NCBI GenBank assembly: GCA_002300355.1
Contig: NSGV01000002.1
Location: forward strand, 186,001 to 250,000
Direction: 5' to 3'
DNA from: Streptomyces sp. TLI_235
Lineage (GTDB): Bacteria; Actinomycetota; Actinomycetes; Streptomycetales; Streptomycetaceae
DNA length: 64,000 nucleotides
Shown here one piece after another: positions 8,892 through 17,378 of the stretch. A model generated the notes under the pieces. The model searched no databases, was not told where the DNA came from, and saw nothing but the letters and a program-made list of their open reading frames with translations. How positions within the stretch are numbered: position 1 is the first letter of the stretch; every line of letters starts with the position of its first letter. The translations under genes and the position numbers were made by a program.

Positions 8892-8921
8892 TGTCCGGCC
8901 CACCTGACACTGGGCCGGACA
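8892..8921 (+). repeat. Perfect 11-bp inverted repeat upstream of DUF3068 gene
   Basis: TGTCCGGCCCA at 8892-8902 is exactly complementary to 8911-8921, with an 8-base loop. It ends 37 bases before the next start codon, so it may be an operator or leader hairpin. It could also act as a distant terminator for the multicopper oxidase gene. Confidence 0.55.
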
Positions 8922-8958
8922 GGAGCGGCACGGATCGAGTTCAGTGGGAGAGCGGATC

Positions 8959-10116
8959 ATGCGGACGAACATGGTGCTCCGCGGCGTCGGCGTCGTGGTC
9001 GGTCTGGTCCTGATCGCCGGCGCGTTCGTCCTCACGTTCTTCGTCACGCCCACCTATGTGGCCCGGCTGCCCGACGACACCGACGTCACGCGCTCCTACA
9101 CCGGCAGCTTCAAGACGCTGCTCGACGCCCAGGAGGTGGCGAAGGGCAACCTGCTCTCGGCCGTCAAGCGGGATGTCCCGATGGCCGTCGAACGGACCGT
9201 CAAGGTGCTGGACACCTCGGACGACATCGCCCTGGTCAGCGACAGCCGGACGACGACCGCGGCGGGCCGTGCGGTCGAGAAGACCACCTGGCAGTACGCC
9301 GTCGACCGAAAGACCCTCGAACCGGCCACCGATCACCCGGCGAGCTGGACGGTGGTCGACGCCAAAGGCCTGACGGTGAGCTGGCCGATCGGCGCGAAGA
9401 AGCAGACGTACACCGGCTGGCGGCCGGAGACCGGGACCACCACCCCGCTGACGTACTCGCGCACCGAGAGCAGGTCCGGCGTCAGTACCTACGTGTACCT
9501 GGCGAGGCTGCCCGCCACCCGGATCACCGACACCCAGGTGCTCGCCGGACTCCCGCCGGCCGTCCCGAAGAGCACCCTGGCGCTGGTCGCCCAGGTCGGG
9601 ACCCTCTCGGCGGAGGCGAAGCAGAAACTGGCCGTGCTGCTGCCGACGCTGCCCGATCCGGTTCCGCTGAGCTACACGCTCCAGAGCGCCGACACGTTCT
9701 GGATCGAGCCCGAGACCGGCATCGTGGTCGACACCCAGCGGTCCCAGCAGCGCACGGCCGGGGTCGTCGCCCCGAGCGACGGCGCCTTCCTTCCGCTGCT
9801 GCCGGTCTCCGACGTCTCGTACCGGCAGACGCCCGACTCCGTGAAGGCTGCCGCGGACGACGCCAAGGACGGCCGTAACGCCATCTCGCTCGTCGGCACC
9901 ATCCTGCCCATCGTGCTGGGCGTGGTCGGTGCGGTGCTGGTGGCCGTGTCCCTGCTCGTCCGGCGCCGGGGCACCCGTGGCGGCGCGGCACCGGCCGGAC
10001 CGGCCGCGCCGAACGCTCCGGCCGCACCCGGTGGTCCGGGCGCACCGGGTGGTCCGAGCGCACCGCCCGGACCGACCGGACCGAATCCGCCGGCCGGGCC
10101 CGCCGCGGACGCCTGA
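8959..10116 (+). CDS. DUF3068 / PorA-family membrane-anchored protein
   Basis: The protein is 385 residues. A membrane helix (about residues 8-30) is followed by a large extracytoplasmic domain carrying YVARLPDDTDVTRSYTG and a strand-rich body, then a second helix (about 312-335) and a basic stop-transfer RRRG. The C-terminal 45 residues form a low-complexity tail of Ala, Pro and Gly triplets, collagen-like. The two-helix, external-domain layout matches the DUF3068 proteins annotated as PorA-family in actinobacteria; porin activity is not shown for them here. The ATG at 8959 follows GGGAGAG; an upstream GTG at 8944 is inside that ribosome site. Confidence 0.82.
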   Translation: MRTNMVLRGVGVVVGLVLIAGAFVLTFFVTPTYVARLPDDTDVTRSYTGSFKTLLDAQEVAKGNLLSAVKRDVPMAVERTVKVLDTSDDIALVSDSRTTTAAGRAVEKTTWQYAVDRKTLEPATDHPASWTVVDAKGLTVSWPIGAKKQTYTGWRPETGTTTPLTYSRTESRSGVSTYVYLARLPATRITDTQVLAGLPPAVPKSTLALVAQVGTLSAEAKQKLAVLLPTLPDPVPLSYTLQSADTFWIEPETGIVVDTQRSQQRTAGVVAPSDGAFLPLLPVSDVSYRQTPDSVKAAADDAKDGRNAISLVGTILPIVLGVVGAVLVAVSLLVRRRGTRGGAAPAGPAAPNAPAAPGGPGAPGGPSAPPGPTGPNPPAGPAADA

Positions 10117-10230
10117 CGTGACGGCCGCGCGGGACCCTGGGCAGCGATCCGGCATGCCGGCCACGGGCGATTCCGCGCACACCCGGGTGACCCGGACCGC
10201 TATCGCGGGATGCCGTCGCCGTTCACCCGG

Positions 10231-10647
10231 TCAGCGGAAGCGGCCGGTGACCTTGCCCCAGCCGTGCCAGCGGTCGACCTCGATCAGGGCGGTGACCCGG
10301 CCGCGGTCGCGCACGGGGTAGTCGCGGCCCAGGTACTGCCGGGAGAGCCGGTCGATGTCGGCGAGGTCCCTGTCCTCGTACATGTCGGCGACCCGGCCGA
10401 CCAGGGTGACGTGGGTGTACCAGGAGTGCTCGTCGAGCACGGTGAGGCTGACCCGGGGGTCGGTCCGCAGGTGGTGCAGGCGGATCCGGCCCTCGTCCAT
10501 GTTGACCAGGGCGCGGCCGTCCGCCTCCCAGAGGTACCAGGTGGCGGTGGAGACGGGCTGGCCGTCCGGGCGGACGGTGGCGATGACCGCGGGGTTCGCC
10601 TTGCGCAACAGCGCGACGGCCTTCTCGGGCAGCGGCGGCCTGGGCAT
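10231..10647 (-). CDS. PPOX-class flavin/F420-dependent oxidoreductase
   Basis: This is a 138-residue single-domain split beta-barrel protein. The motif AVIATVRPDGQPVSTATWYLWE is the cofactor-binding strand pair typical of pyridoxamine-phosphate-oxidase-like enzymes. It is followed by IRLHHLRTDPRVSLTVLD and HVTLVGRV. Members bind FMN or F420 and reduce small molecules or act in detoxification. The substrate cannot be told. The ATG at 10647 follows GGAAGGA at good spacing. It is divergent from the glycosyltransferase gene across a 325-bp gap. Confidence 0.82.
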   Translation of the reverse strand: MPRPPLPEKAVALLRKANPAVIATVRPDGQPVSTATWYLWEADGRALVNMDEGRIRLHHLRTDPRVSLTVLDEHSWYTHVTLVGRVADMYEDRDLADIDRLSRQYLGRDYPVRDRGRVTALIEVDRWHGWGKVTGRFR

Positions 10648-10972
10648 GAGGTCCTTCCTCCTCCGCACCGGTATCCTCCGGGCCGAGGGGCCCCTTTTCC
10701 GGTACTCCGCAGCCTAGGCCGCACCCGGTCGGTTGCGGCGGCGCAATGCCGAACGGGTCGTCGCCGGAGTGACGGGTCGTCAAGCGGATGCGCGACAGAG
10801 ATGGACGATCTGCCGGAATCCGTGTGTTCGACATGGTCGCCCGGCACGCCCCGCCCGTCACGGTCCGCACCGCCCCCGGACTCGAACGCTGACGGCCGCG
10901 CCCGCGCGGCCCCGGCCGGGAACGGCGCGCCGAAGGCCCGCCGAAACGGGATTCGGCGCGATACTGGTGGCC
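10648..10972. other. 325-bp divergent intergenic region
   Basis: It separates the divergent PPOX and glycosyltransferase genes and must hold both promoters, but I see no clear consensus. ACGGGTCGTC occurs twice (10753-10762 and 10772-10781), a direct repeat at 19-bp spacing that could be a regulator site. No gene is supported here. Confidence 0.4.
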
Positions 10973-12220
10973 ATGCGTGTCGCGCTCATGACGGCGGGTT
11001 CGCGGGGCGACGTCGCCCCGTTCACCGGGCTCGGGTCCGGGCTGGCCCGGGCCGGCCACCAGGTCACCCTCGTCACCCATGCGCGGTTCGCGCCGCTGGC
11101 GCAGGCCGCCGGCATCGGCTTCCACGCGCTGCCGGTGGACCCGCGCGAGGCCTTGGAGTCCGCCGCCGGGCAGGGCCTGCACCACAGTTCCAGTGGCGTC
11201 GGCAAGCTGGCCCGGCTGGTCTCGATGGCGCGGTCGCTGGTCGGGCGGATGGCGGACGGGCTGCTGGTCGCCGCGGACGGGCAGGACGTTCTGCTGTTGT
11301 CGGCCGCGCTGGCGCCGCTGGGGCACGCCGTTGCGGAGGGATCGGCGCTGCCCAGCATCGGCCTCCACCTGCAACCGCTCGCCGCGACGGCCGAGTTCGC
11401 ACCGCCGATGATCGGCGCGCGGTCCTGGGGCGCGGTCCCCAACCGGCTGGCCGGCCGCGCGGTGAACGCGGCCGTGGACAGCATCTTCACCGAGGCCGTC
11501 CGCCACACCCGCGCCCGCCTCGGGCTCCCCCGGCGCAGCCTGCGCTCATCCCGCCGGGCCCGCGAACGGGCCGACTGGCCCGTCTTCCACGGCTTCAGCG
11601 AGCTGGTGGTGCCGCGTCCCCGCGACTGGCGCCCGGGCCTGCGGGTGACCGGCTACTGGTGGCCCGGCGACCCGCCCGAGGCCGAACTCCCGCCGGAGCT
11701 ATGCGACTTCCTGGACTCCGGCGATCCGCCGGTCTTCGTCGGCCTGGGCAGCGCGGCGGTGCCCGATCCCGAACCGGTCTCCCGCACCGTCGTGGCGGCG
11801 CTGCGCGCGGCCGGGCTGCGCGGCGTGGTCCAGCGCGGCTGGAGCGAGCTGCAGGCCGACGGCCCGGACATGATCACCGTCGGCGAGGTCCCGCACAGCC
11901 TGCTCTTCCCGCGGACGGCCGCCGTCGTGCATCACGCCGGGGCCGGCACCACGGCGGCGGGCCTGCGTGCCGGCGTACCGGCCGTCCCCGTCCCGATCCA
12001 GTTCGACGCCGCGTTCTGGGCCGGCCGCCTCACCGGCCTCGGTGTGGCACCCGCGGCCGTCCCGCTGCGCCGGCTGACATCCGGCACCCTCGCCGCGGCG
12101 CTGCGCGCGGCCACCACCGACCCGGAGCACGCACGCCGGGCCCGGGCGCTGGCCGCGCGCCTGCGCGAGGAGGACGGCGTCGCCCCGGTGCTCGCCGCCG
12201 TCGACCGCCTCGCGGGCTGA
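10973..12220 (+). CDS. UGT/MurG-like glycosyltransferase (GT1, GT-B fold)
   Basis: The protein is 415 residues. The N-terminal domain opens with VALMTAGSRGDVAPFTGLGSGL, the acceptor-domain start of sterol-glucosyltransferase and macrolide-glycosyltransferase relatives. The C-terminal nucleotide-sugar domain has PPVFVGLGSAA and the donor signature region VVHHAGAGTTAAGLRAGVP. Length and motifs fit GT1 enzymes that glycosylate lipids or natural products, and similar genes also serve as antibiotic-glycosylating resistance enzymes. There is no biosynthetic cluster around it, so the acceptor is open. The ATG is chosen because the motif begins two residues later; the open frame upstream is shadow. 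Confidence 0.88.
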   Translation: MRVALMTAGSRGDVAPFTGLGSGLARAGHQVTLVTHARFAPLAQAAGIGFHALPVDPREALESAAGQGLHHSSSGVGKLARLVSMARSLVGRMADGLLVAADGQDVLLLSAALAPLGHAVAEGSALPSIGLHLQPLAATAEFAPPMIGARSWGAVPNRLAGRAVNAAVDSIFTEAVRHTRARLGLPRRSLRSSRRARERADWPVFHGFSELVVPRPRDWRPGLRVTGYWWPGDPPEAELPPELCDFLDSGDPPVFVGLGSAAVPDPEPVSRTVVAALRAAGLRGVVQRGWSELQADGPDMITVGEVPHSLLFPRTAAVVHHAGAGTTAAGLRAGVPAVPVPIQFDAAFWAGRLTGLGVAPAAVPLRRLTSGTLAAALRAATTDPEHARRARALAARLREEDGVAPVLAAVDRLAG

Positions 12221-12290
12221 GCCGGGCCGCCCCGCCCGCCGTCCGTGGTCGATCGACGGCGTGTCAGTTCCAGGTGCGATGGTGTGCCGC

Positions 12291-12581
12291 ATGAACGACA
12301 CCACTCCGCCCGGCGGAACACAGCCGACAGCCCTGCTCGACCAGGCCCCGCCGGGGCCGTGGTCGTTCCTGAACGTCCCGCCGCCGCTGACCGGCCGGGT
12401 GCTGCTCGCGGCCCTGCGGGAGGCCGAGCGGGCGGCGCACGGGGAGCTCCGCGAGCTGTGGGGCTTCGCCGCGATGAACGCCGAGGCGGCGATGAACGCG
12501 CTGCCCGGCACGCGGCCGGCCGCCGGGGAGCTGTGGGCCGCCGCCCAGGAGTACGCGCAGATCGCCGCGAGCGTGCGCTGA
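12291..12581 (+). CDS. Small protein of unknown function, 96 aa
   Basis: I do not recognise the family. The protein starts MNDTTPPGGTQ, has a Pro-rich first third, then a helical half with ALREAERAAHGELRELWGF and a final helix ending IAASVR. It has no membrane segment or Cys. Ten residues of frame upstream (GTG at 12261) are less likely. A terminator hairpin follows, shared with the convergent GH31 gene. Confidence 0.5.
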   Translation: MNDTTPPGGTQPTALLDQAPPGPWSFLNVPPPLTGRVLLAALREAERAAHGELRELWGFAAMNAEAAMNALPGTRPAAGELWAAAQEYAQIAASVR

Positions 12582-12601
12582 GCCGGCACCCCGGGGCCGC
12601 G

Positions 12602-12629
12602 GAACCCCGGGGCGCGGTGCCCGGGGTTC
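12602..12629. terminator. Bidirectional terminator between convergent genes
   Basis: GAACCCCGGG at 12602-12611 and its exact complement at 12620-12629 are separated by 8 bases. The hairpin lies between a plus-strand stop (12581) and the minus-strand GH31 stop (12643). Confidence 0.75.
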
Positions 12630-12642
12630 TACGGCCGGCGGG

Positions 12643-15600
12643 TCAGGGCGTCGTCGCCCAGCGCTGCGCGGCCGTGCCGGTGCACGTGGCGAGCAGCAGT
12701 GCGGTCCCGTTGGCGGTACCGGAGCCTTCGGGTGCGAGGCACTTCCCGCCGCTGACCAGGGCGAGTTGCGGGCCCTGTTGCCAGCGCTGCGCGGCGGAGC
12801 CGTTGCAGGGCTGGACGGCGGCGGTGCCGCCCGTGCCGTCGAGGCAGACCCCGGAGAGCCCGGTGAGCGTCCCGTCGCTGTGCAGTGTCCAGCGCTGGTT
12901 GCCGCCGCCGTGGCAGGTGTAGAGGGTCGGCCGGGTGCCGGGGGCGGTCGCGGAGCCCGGCAGGTCGACACAGGTGCCGGAGGCGCCGTTGACCAGGGTG
13001 GTGTCGGTCGGTGGCGGCAGGGCCCGGCCGGTCGCGCCGATCTCGGCGGCGCTGGTCCACGGGCCGCGGTTGCCGGCCTCGGTGAGGGCGCGCAGCCGCA
13101 GGTAGCGGCCGTTCTTGGCGGCGAAGGCGATCCGTTGCTGCGCCGCGCTGTCGGCGAAGGTGCCGGTCGCGACGGGGCTGCCCCAGTCGCCGGTGGTGTC
13201 GGAGACGTACACCTCGTAGCCGCCGATCCGGCCGTTGACGCCGCCGTCCTGCCGCGGCAGGTAGCTGAGGCCGTCGACGCTGTGGCGGGCGCCGAGGTCG
13301 ATCTGCAGCTCGTGCGGCAGCGGCGCGGCCGTGCCGGACCACCGGCTGTGCCAGATGGTGGCCGGGTTGCCGTCGATCGCGTTCGCCGCGGCGCCGTTCT
13401 CCGCGGCGGTCTCCTGGCTGTCGGTGGACACGACCGTCCAGTTCGCGGTCGGGATCGGGGTGGCGCCGGGGACGGCGCCGCCGGTGGGCAGGGTGAGTCC
13501 GGTGGCCGTCACGGTGAACGCCGAGGAGCGGGAGCCGGTCTTGATCCGCAGCACGCCGGAGCGGTCCGCCGGGTCGAAGTACCAGCCGGTGGTGGCCGTG
13601 TCGTAGGCGCTGCGGCTGGTCAGGGCGGGCAGCGCGGTGCCGCCGACGGAGACGCCGCTCGGGGCGGCGGCCGCGTGGACGGTGAACTCGTAGCCGCGGG
13701 AGGCGGGTTTGCCGGTGTAGCTGCCGGTGGCGGCGCCGACCGCGATGCTGACGTCGCCGGTGCCGGACTGGGGCGCGGTGACGTCCACCCGCTGCCGGGC
13801 GTAGGCGCCGCTCTGGTAGGCCCGGGTGGTGCCGTCGTCCTCGTACAGGCTGAAGGTGGAGGTTCCGCGGGGGTAGACGTCGTAGGTGAGGGTGTCGACG
13901 GGCTTCTCGCCGGCGTAGTTCATCTGCGGCCACATCGGCACGACGGCACCGGACTTGACGAACAGCGGCAGGGTGTCGAGCGGCGCGTTGTAGCCGCTGA
14001 ACCAGCCGGGGCCGGTGTACGCCCTGCCCGTCCAGTAGTCCGTCCAGGTGCCGGCGGGCAGGTAGATGCCGTCGCGGACGGAGGTGTCGGAGACCACCGG
14101 GGCGACCAGGAAGGAGTCGCCGGCCATGAACTGGCCGCTGGTCTGGTTGCCGCGGGCCACCGGGTCGTCCGGGTACTCCAGCACCATGGCCCGGGTGGCC
14201 GGGACGCCGGTGTCGGTGGCGTTGCGGCTCATCGAGTACAGGTACGGGGTGAGCCGCATCTTCAGCTGCAGGTACTTCCGGTTGATGGACAGGTAGGGCT
14301 CGGCGAACCGCCAGGGCTGCTTGTCCTGGTACCCGGCGGACGGGTTGGTGGCCCCCCAGCCGGACATCGTCATGAAGGCCGGGGTGAAGGCCTTCCACTG
14401 CAGGTCGCGGACGTAGGTCCGGGGGCTGCCGCCGAAGATGCCGTCGATGTCGCCGGAGGCGTAGTTGAGGCCGGACAGGCCCGCACCGGCGATCGACGGG
14501 ACGTGCCAGCGCATGGCGTCCCAGGTGCCGCTGGTGTCGCCGGTCCAGACGACGGCGTTGCGCTGGGTGCCGGCCCAGCCGTCGACCGTCCAGACGAAGC
14601 GGCGGGCGTCCGAGTTGTTCTCGATGCCCGCCACGGCCTGCTGGACGCCGGTGAAGGCGCTCTTGTAGCCGCCGCCGATCCAGGCGACGTCGGTCTTCAC
14701 CGCCCGTGAACCGGCTGTTCCCACCTCCCAGTTGATGTTGGCGAGTCCGGTGGAGGTCCACAGCCCGGTGTGCACGCCCTTGGCGGCGAGGCCGGAGACG
14801 GTGGTCGGCAGGTCGGTGTAGCCGCAGCCGTAGCCGTCGTTGGGCAGGAACCAGCCCGAGGGCATGTCGGCGGCCCGGGCGTCGGTGGCGTAGCCGACCG
14901 CGTCGGGCGTGGTCTGGTGGCGCAGCCGGTCGTGGTCGCCGCTGTAGGCGGGGTTGGAGGCGTTGAAGCAGTCGGCGTTGCCGAGTTCGAGGCCCCAGAT
15001 GGGTGCGAGGAAGGGCTTGCCGGTGACGTCGGTGTAGCCGTTGAGGACGTCCTTGAGCGAGTTGCCGGCGAAGTACCAGGCGTCGAAGCGCTTTTCGTCG
15101 TGGGCGAGGGTGGTGGGCGCGCCGAAGGAGTACGAGCCGGGCGCCCAGGTGTTGCGCATCACGCCGTAGCCGTTGGTGGACATGTAGAACGGGGCCGGGC
15201 TGGCGTTGGTCCCCTCCGTCCACTGGTTGGTGACGGCGACCGGCACGGTCTTGTCGCGCAGTGCCCAGTCGCCGAGGTGCAGGCCGGTGCCGTAGAACTG
15301 CTCGTCGGCGCCGCGGGCGAGGTACTGGGTGGTCCGGTTGGCGGTCCAACTGGTGGGCTGGGACTCGGCCCAGAGCAGGGTGGTGTTGTCGGCCCGGTAG
15401 AGCGCGAAGGTGAGCGGTGACTTGTTGACGCGCAGGGAGACGGCCGAGGTGGCGATCCGCCAGTAGCCGCCGGCGTCGGTGAGGGTGGCGTCGACGGTGC
15501 CGAAGTCGGTGGTGATCGCGAGGTCGTGGCCGGCCGGGTCGTCGGCGAAGGTGCCGTCGGGCGAGATCCGGACGCGCAGGACGTCGGCCCGGGCGAGGAC

Positions 15601-15816
15601 GACCCGGGCGGCGGAGCCGCCGGAGGCGGTCACCGTGAAGGTGTTGCCGGTTCGGCTCATCGCGGTGGCGTTGCCGGGAGTTGCCGCGGCGGCGGGCTGC
15701 GCGGGGCCGAGGACGGCGGCGAGAGCGGCGACGAGCAGCAGGGCGAGGGTCAGTGCCGTGCCGCGGTTGCCGGGACTACCCGGCCGCGGTCGGACGGCGG
15801 GCGGAGCGGATCGCAC
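12643..15816 (-). CDS. Secreted GH31 glycosidase with F5/8C and ricin-B domains
   Basis: The protein is 1057 residues. A GTG start is set by AGGAGG eight bases upstream, followed by a signal peptide (hydrophobic about 20-40, cleavage near PAAAA). Residues about 45-690 form the GH31 N-terminal and catalytic domains. The nucleophile region is KTDVAWIGGGYKSAF and the acid/base is in VVWTGDTSGTWDAM. VDGWAGTQRNA is typical of the alpha-galactosidase-like GH31 branch rather than classic alpha-glucosidases. An F5/8 type C (CBM32-like) domain follows at about 760-900. A ricin-type beta-trefoil (about 915-1057) has repeated QRW motifs. It likely acts on a plant, fungal or microbial glycan outside the cell; the exact linkage is unknown. 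Confidence 0.9.
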   Translation of the reverse strand: MRSAPPAVRPRPGSPGNRGTALTLALLLVAALAAVLGPAQPAAAATPGNATAMSRTGNTFTVTASGGSAARVVLARADVLRVRISPDGTFADDPAGHDLAITTDFGTVDATLTDAGGYWRIATSAVSLRVNKSPLTFALYRADNTTLLWAESQPTSWTANRTTQYLARGADEQFYGTGLHLGDWALRDKTVPVAVTNQWTEGTNASPAPFYMSTNGYGVMRNTWAPGSYSFGAPTTLAHDEKRFDAWYFAGNSLKDVLNGYTDVTGKPFLAPIWGLELGNADCFNASNPAYSGDHDRLRHQTTPDAVGYATDARAADMPSGWFLPNDGYGCGYTDLPTTVSGLAAKGVHTGLWTSTGLANINWEVGTAGSRAVKTDVAWIGGGYKSAFTGVQQAVAGIENNSDARRFVWTVDGWAGTQRNAVVWTGDTSGTWDAMRWHVPSIAGAGLSGLNYASGDIDGIFGGSPRTYVRDLQWKAFTPAFMTMSGWGATNPSAGYQDKQPWRFAEPYLSINRKYLQLKMRLTPYLYSMSRNATDTGVPATRAMVLEYPDDPVARGNQTSGQFMAGDSFLVAPVVSDTSVRDGIYLPAGTWTDYWTGRAYTGPGWFSGYNAPLDTLPLFVKSGAVVPMWPQMNYAGEKPVDTLTYDVYPRGTSTFSLYEDDGTTRAYQSGAYARQRVDVTAPQSGTGDVSIAVGAATGSYTGKPASRGYEFTVHAAAAPSGVSVGGTALPALTSRSAYDTATTGWYFDPADRSGVLRIKTGSRSSAFTVTATGLTLPTGGAVPGATPIPTANWTVVSTDSQETAAENGAAANAIDGNPATIWHSRWSGTAAPLPHELQIDLGARHSVDGLSYLPRQDGGVNGRIGGYEVYVSDTTGDWGSPVATGTFADSAAQQRIAFAAKNGRYLRLRALTEAGNRGPWTSAAEIGATGRALPPPTDTTLVNGASGTCVDLPGSATAPGTRPTLYTCHGGGNQRWTLHSDGTLTGLSGVCLDGTGGTAAVQPCNGSAAQRWQQGPQLALVSGGKCLAPEGSGTANGTALLLATCTGTAAQRWATTP

Positions 15817-15908
15817 GGGGGTGCCTCCTGGGAGGTCTGCGGGGTCCGATGGCTCGGTGGTGCGCCGCGGCACGTGGCATGTCCGCGGGCAGGTGCGGTC
15901 GAGCACTG

Positions 15909-15977
15909 CACATCAGAGCAGAGCCCTGATGTGACGTCAATTGCGCGAACAAGCCGATGTCCGCGCACAATTGCGCA
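15909..15977 (-). promoter_or_regulatory. Operator-like repeats upstream of the GH31 gene
   Basis: CACATCAG at 15909-15916 is a perfect inverted repeat with 15926-15933 (9-base spacer), about 93 bases upstream of the start. CAATTGCGC occurs at 15938-15946 and again at 15968-15976, 30 bp apart. The second copy sits in the dyad GCGCA-N4-TGCGC, when read from the minus strand. Such sites suit a LacI- or GntR-type sugar repressor; no such regulator gene is adjacent. Confidence 0.55.
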
Positions 15978-16064
15978 TCAGCGCGCGTTCACTGTGTGTT
16001 CGGTGTGTTCGGTGAGCGCGGCAGCGCAGCACTCACCGCCCGGCCCGGCCCCGGACCTCGCGGA

Positions 16065-16108
16065 ACGGCCGGGGCCGGTGCGGTCCCACCCGCACCGGCC
16101 CCGGCCGT
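16065..16108 (-). terminator. Terminator after cytochrome P450, perfect 19-bp stem
   Basis: 16065-16083 is exactly complementary to 16090-16108 with a 6-base loop, lying 15 bases beyond the P450 stop codon. It isolates the P450 transcript from the GH31 promoter. Confidence 0.85.
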
Positions 16109-16123
16109 CCTCGCAGCGGCGGC

Positions 16124-17350
16124 TCAGAACCGCACGGGCAGCTCCAGAAGTCCGCGGGCGCGCAGCGAGGGCCGGTGGCGCAACTGCTCCTCGGGCACGT
16201 CCAGTTCGAGACGGGGGAAGCGCCGCAGCAGCGCGGTGAGCGCGACCGCGGTCTCCATCCGGGCGAGCGGGGCGCCCAGGCAGTAGTGGATGCCGTGGCC
16301 GAGGGCGAGGTGGCCGTTGTCGCGGCGGCGCACGTCGAGCCGGTCCGGGTCGGGGAACTGCTCGCCGTCGCGGTTGGCCGAGGCGAGTGCGCACAGCACG
16401 GTCTCGCCCGCCGGAACGGTGACGCCGCCGAAGGCCACCGCCTCGCGGGTGAAACGGCGGATCGCCAGCGGGGCCGGCCCGTCGAAGCGGGCGAACTCCT
16501 CGACGGCGCCCGGGATCAGGCTCTCGTCGGCGCGCAGCGCGGCGAGCTGCCCAGGGTGGCGCAGCAGGGCGAGGACGGCGTTGCCGATGAGGTGGACGGT
16601 GTTCTCGTAGCCGGCGAAGAGGATCAGGAAGGCGAGCGAGGTGAGTTCGTCCTCACCGAGGCGGTCCTGCCGGTCCTGTTCGTCGCGGACGGCGATCAGG
16701 TCGGAGAGCAGGTCGTCGGCGGGTTCGGCGCGCTTGCGCCGGATCAGCGCGGTGAAGAACGCGAGCATCGCGCCGACGGCGGCCCCGGCGTCCTGCGGGC
16801 GGGCCGGGTCGGGGGCGACCAGGCTGTCCGTCCAGGCGCGGAAGTCACGGCGGTCCTCGGCGGGTACGCCGAGCAGGTCGCAGATCACGGTGATCGGCAG
16901 CGGCGCGGCGTACGCGGTGATCAGGTCGGCCCGGCCGTGCGGGGCCATCGCGTCGAGGAGCTTGTCGGCGACCTGCTCGACCGGGGCGCGCAGCGCGGCG
17001 ATCCGCCTGGGGGTGAAGGCCTGCGAGACGAGCCGGCGGATCCGGGTGTGATCCGGCGGGTCCATGTTCAGCAGGTTGGCGTCCAGGGCGGGCGGCAGCG
17101 CGAACCCGCGGTAGTTGCCGGGCGTGGCGTGCCGCTTGTCGAGGGCGAACCGCGGGTCGGCGAGCACCTGCCGGACGTCGGCGTACCGGGTGACCAGCCA
17201 GACCGGCAGCCCGTCCGGTCCGGTGATCCGGTGGACGGGTCCTGCGGCGCGCAGCCGCGCGTAGCCGGTGTACGGGTCGGCGATCAGCGCGGCGGACGGG
17301 TCCTGCGGCGTACGCTCGCCGGCGGCTCGCGCGAGGTCGGGTGAGGTCAC
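16124..17350 (-). CDS. Cytochrome P450 (CYP105-like class I)
   Basis: This 408-residue soluble bacterial P450 starts with GTG. Visible landmarks are the I-helix oxygen-binding segment FAGYENTVH (Gly-Tyr-Glu-Asn-Thr in place of the usual AGxxT), the K-helix EEFARFDGPAPLAIRR region, and the haem-ligand loop LGHGIHYCLGAPLAR with the proximal Cys. The family needs a ferredoxin and a reductase, and none is adjacent. The only close neighbour is a RibD/DHFR-like reductase gene 28 bases upstream on the same strand, probably co-transcribed. Residues DPARPQDAG in the middle suggest a substrate-recognition loop. Substrate is unknown. Confidence 0.93.
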   Translation of the reverse strand: MTSPDLARAAGERTPQDPSAALIADPYTGYARLRAAGPVHRITGPDGLPVWLVTRYADVRQVLADPRFALDKRHATPGNYRGFALPPALDANLLNMDPPDHTRIRRLVSQAFTPRRIAALRAPVEQVADKLLDAMAPHGRADLITAYAAPLPITVICDLLGVPAEDRRDFRAWTDSLVAPDPARPQDAGAAVGAMLAFFTALIRRKRAEPADDLLSDLIAVRDEQDRQDRLGEDELTSLAFLILFAGYENTVHLIGNAVLALLRHPGQLAALRADESLIPGAVEEFARFDGPAPLAIRRFTREAVAFGGVTVPAGETVLCALASANRDGEQFPDPDRLDVRRRDNGHLALGHGIHYCLGAPLARMETAVALTALLRRFPRLELDVPEEQLRHRPSLRARGLLELPVRF

Positions 17351-17378
17351 CCGGTCAGCCTAGTCGTCCGACCGCACG

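Noticed and set aside
9985-10110. Short GC-rich direct repeats resembling a CRISPR or minisatellite
   Set aside because: They encode the Ala/Pro/Gly tail of the DUF3068 protein and have no regular spacer-repeat pattern.
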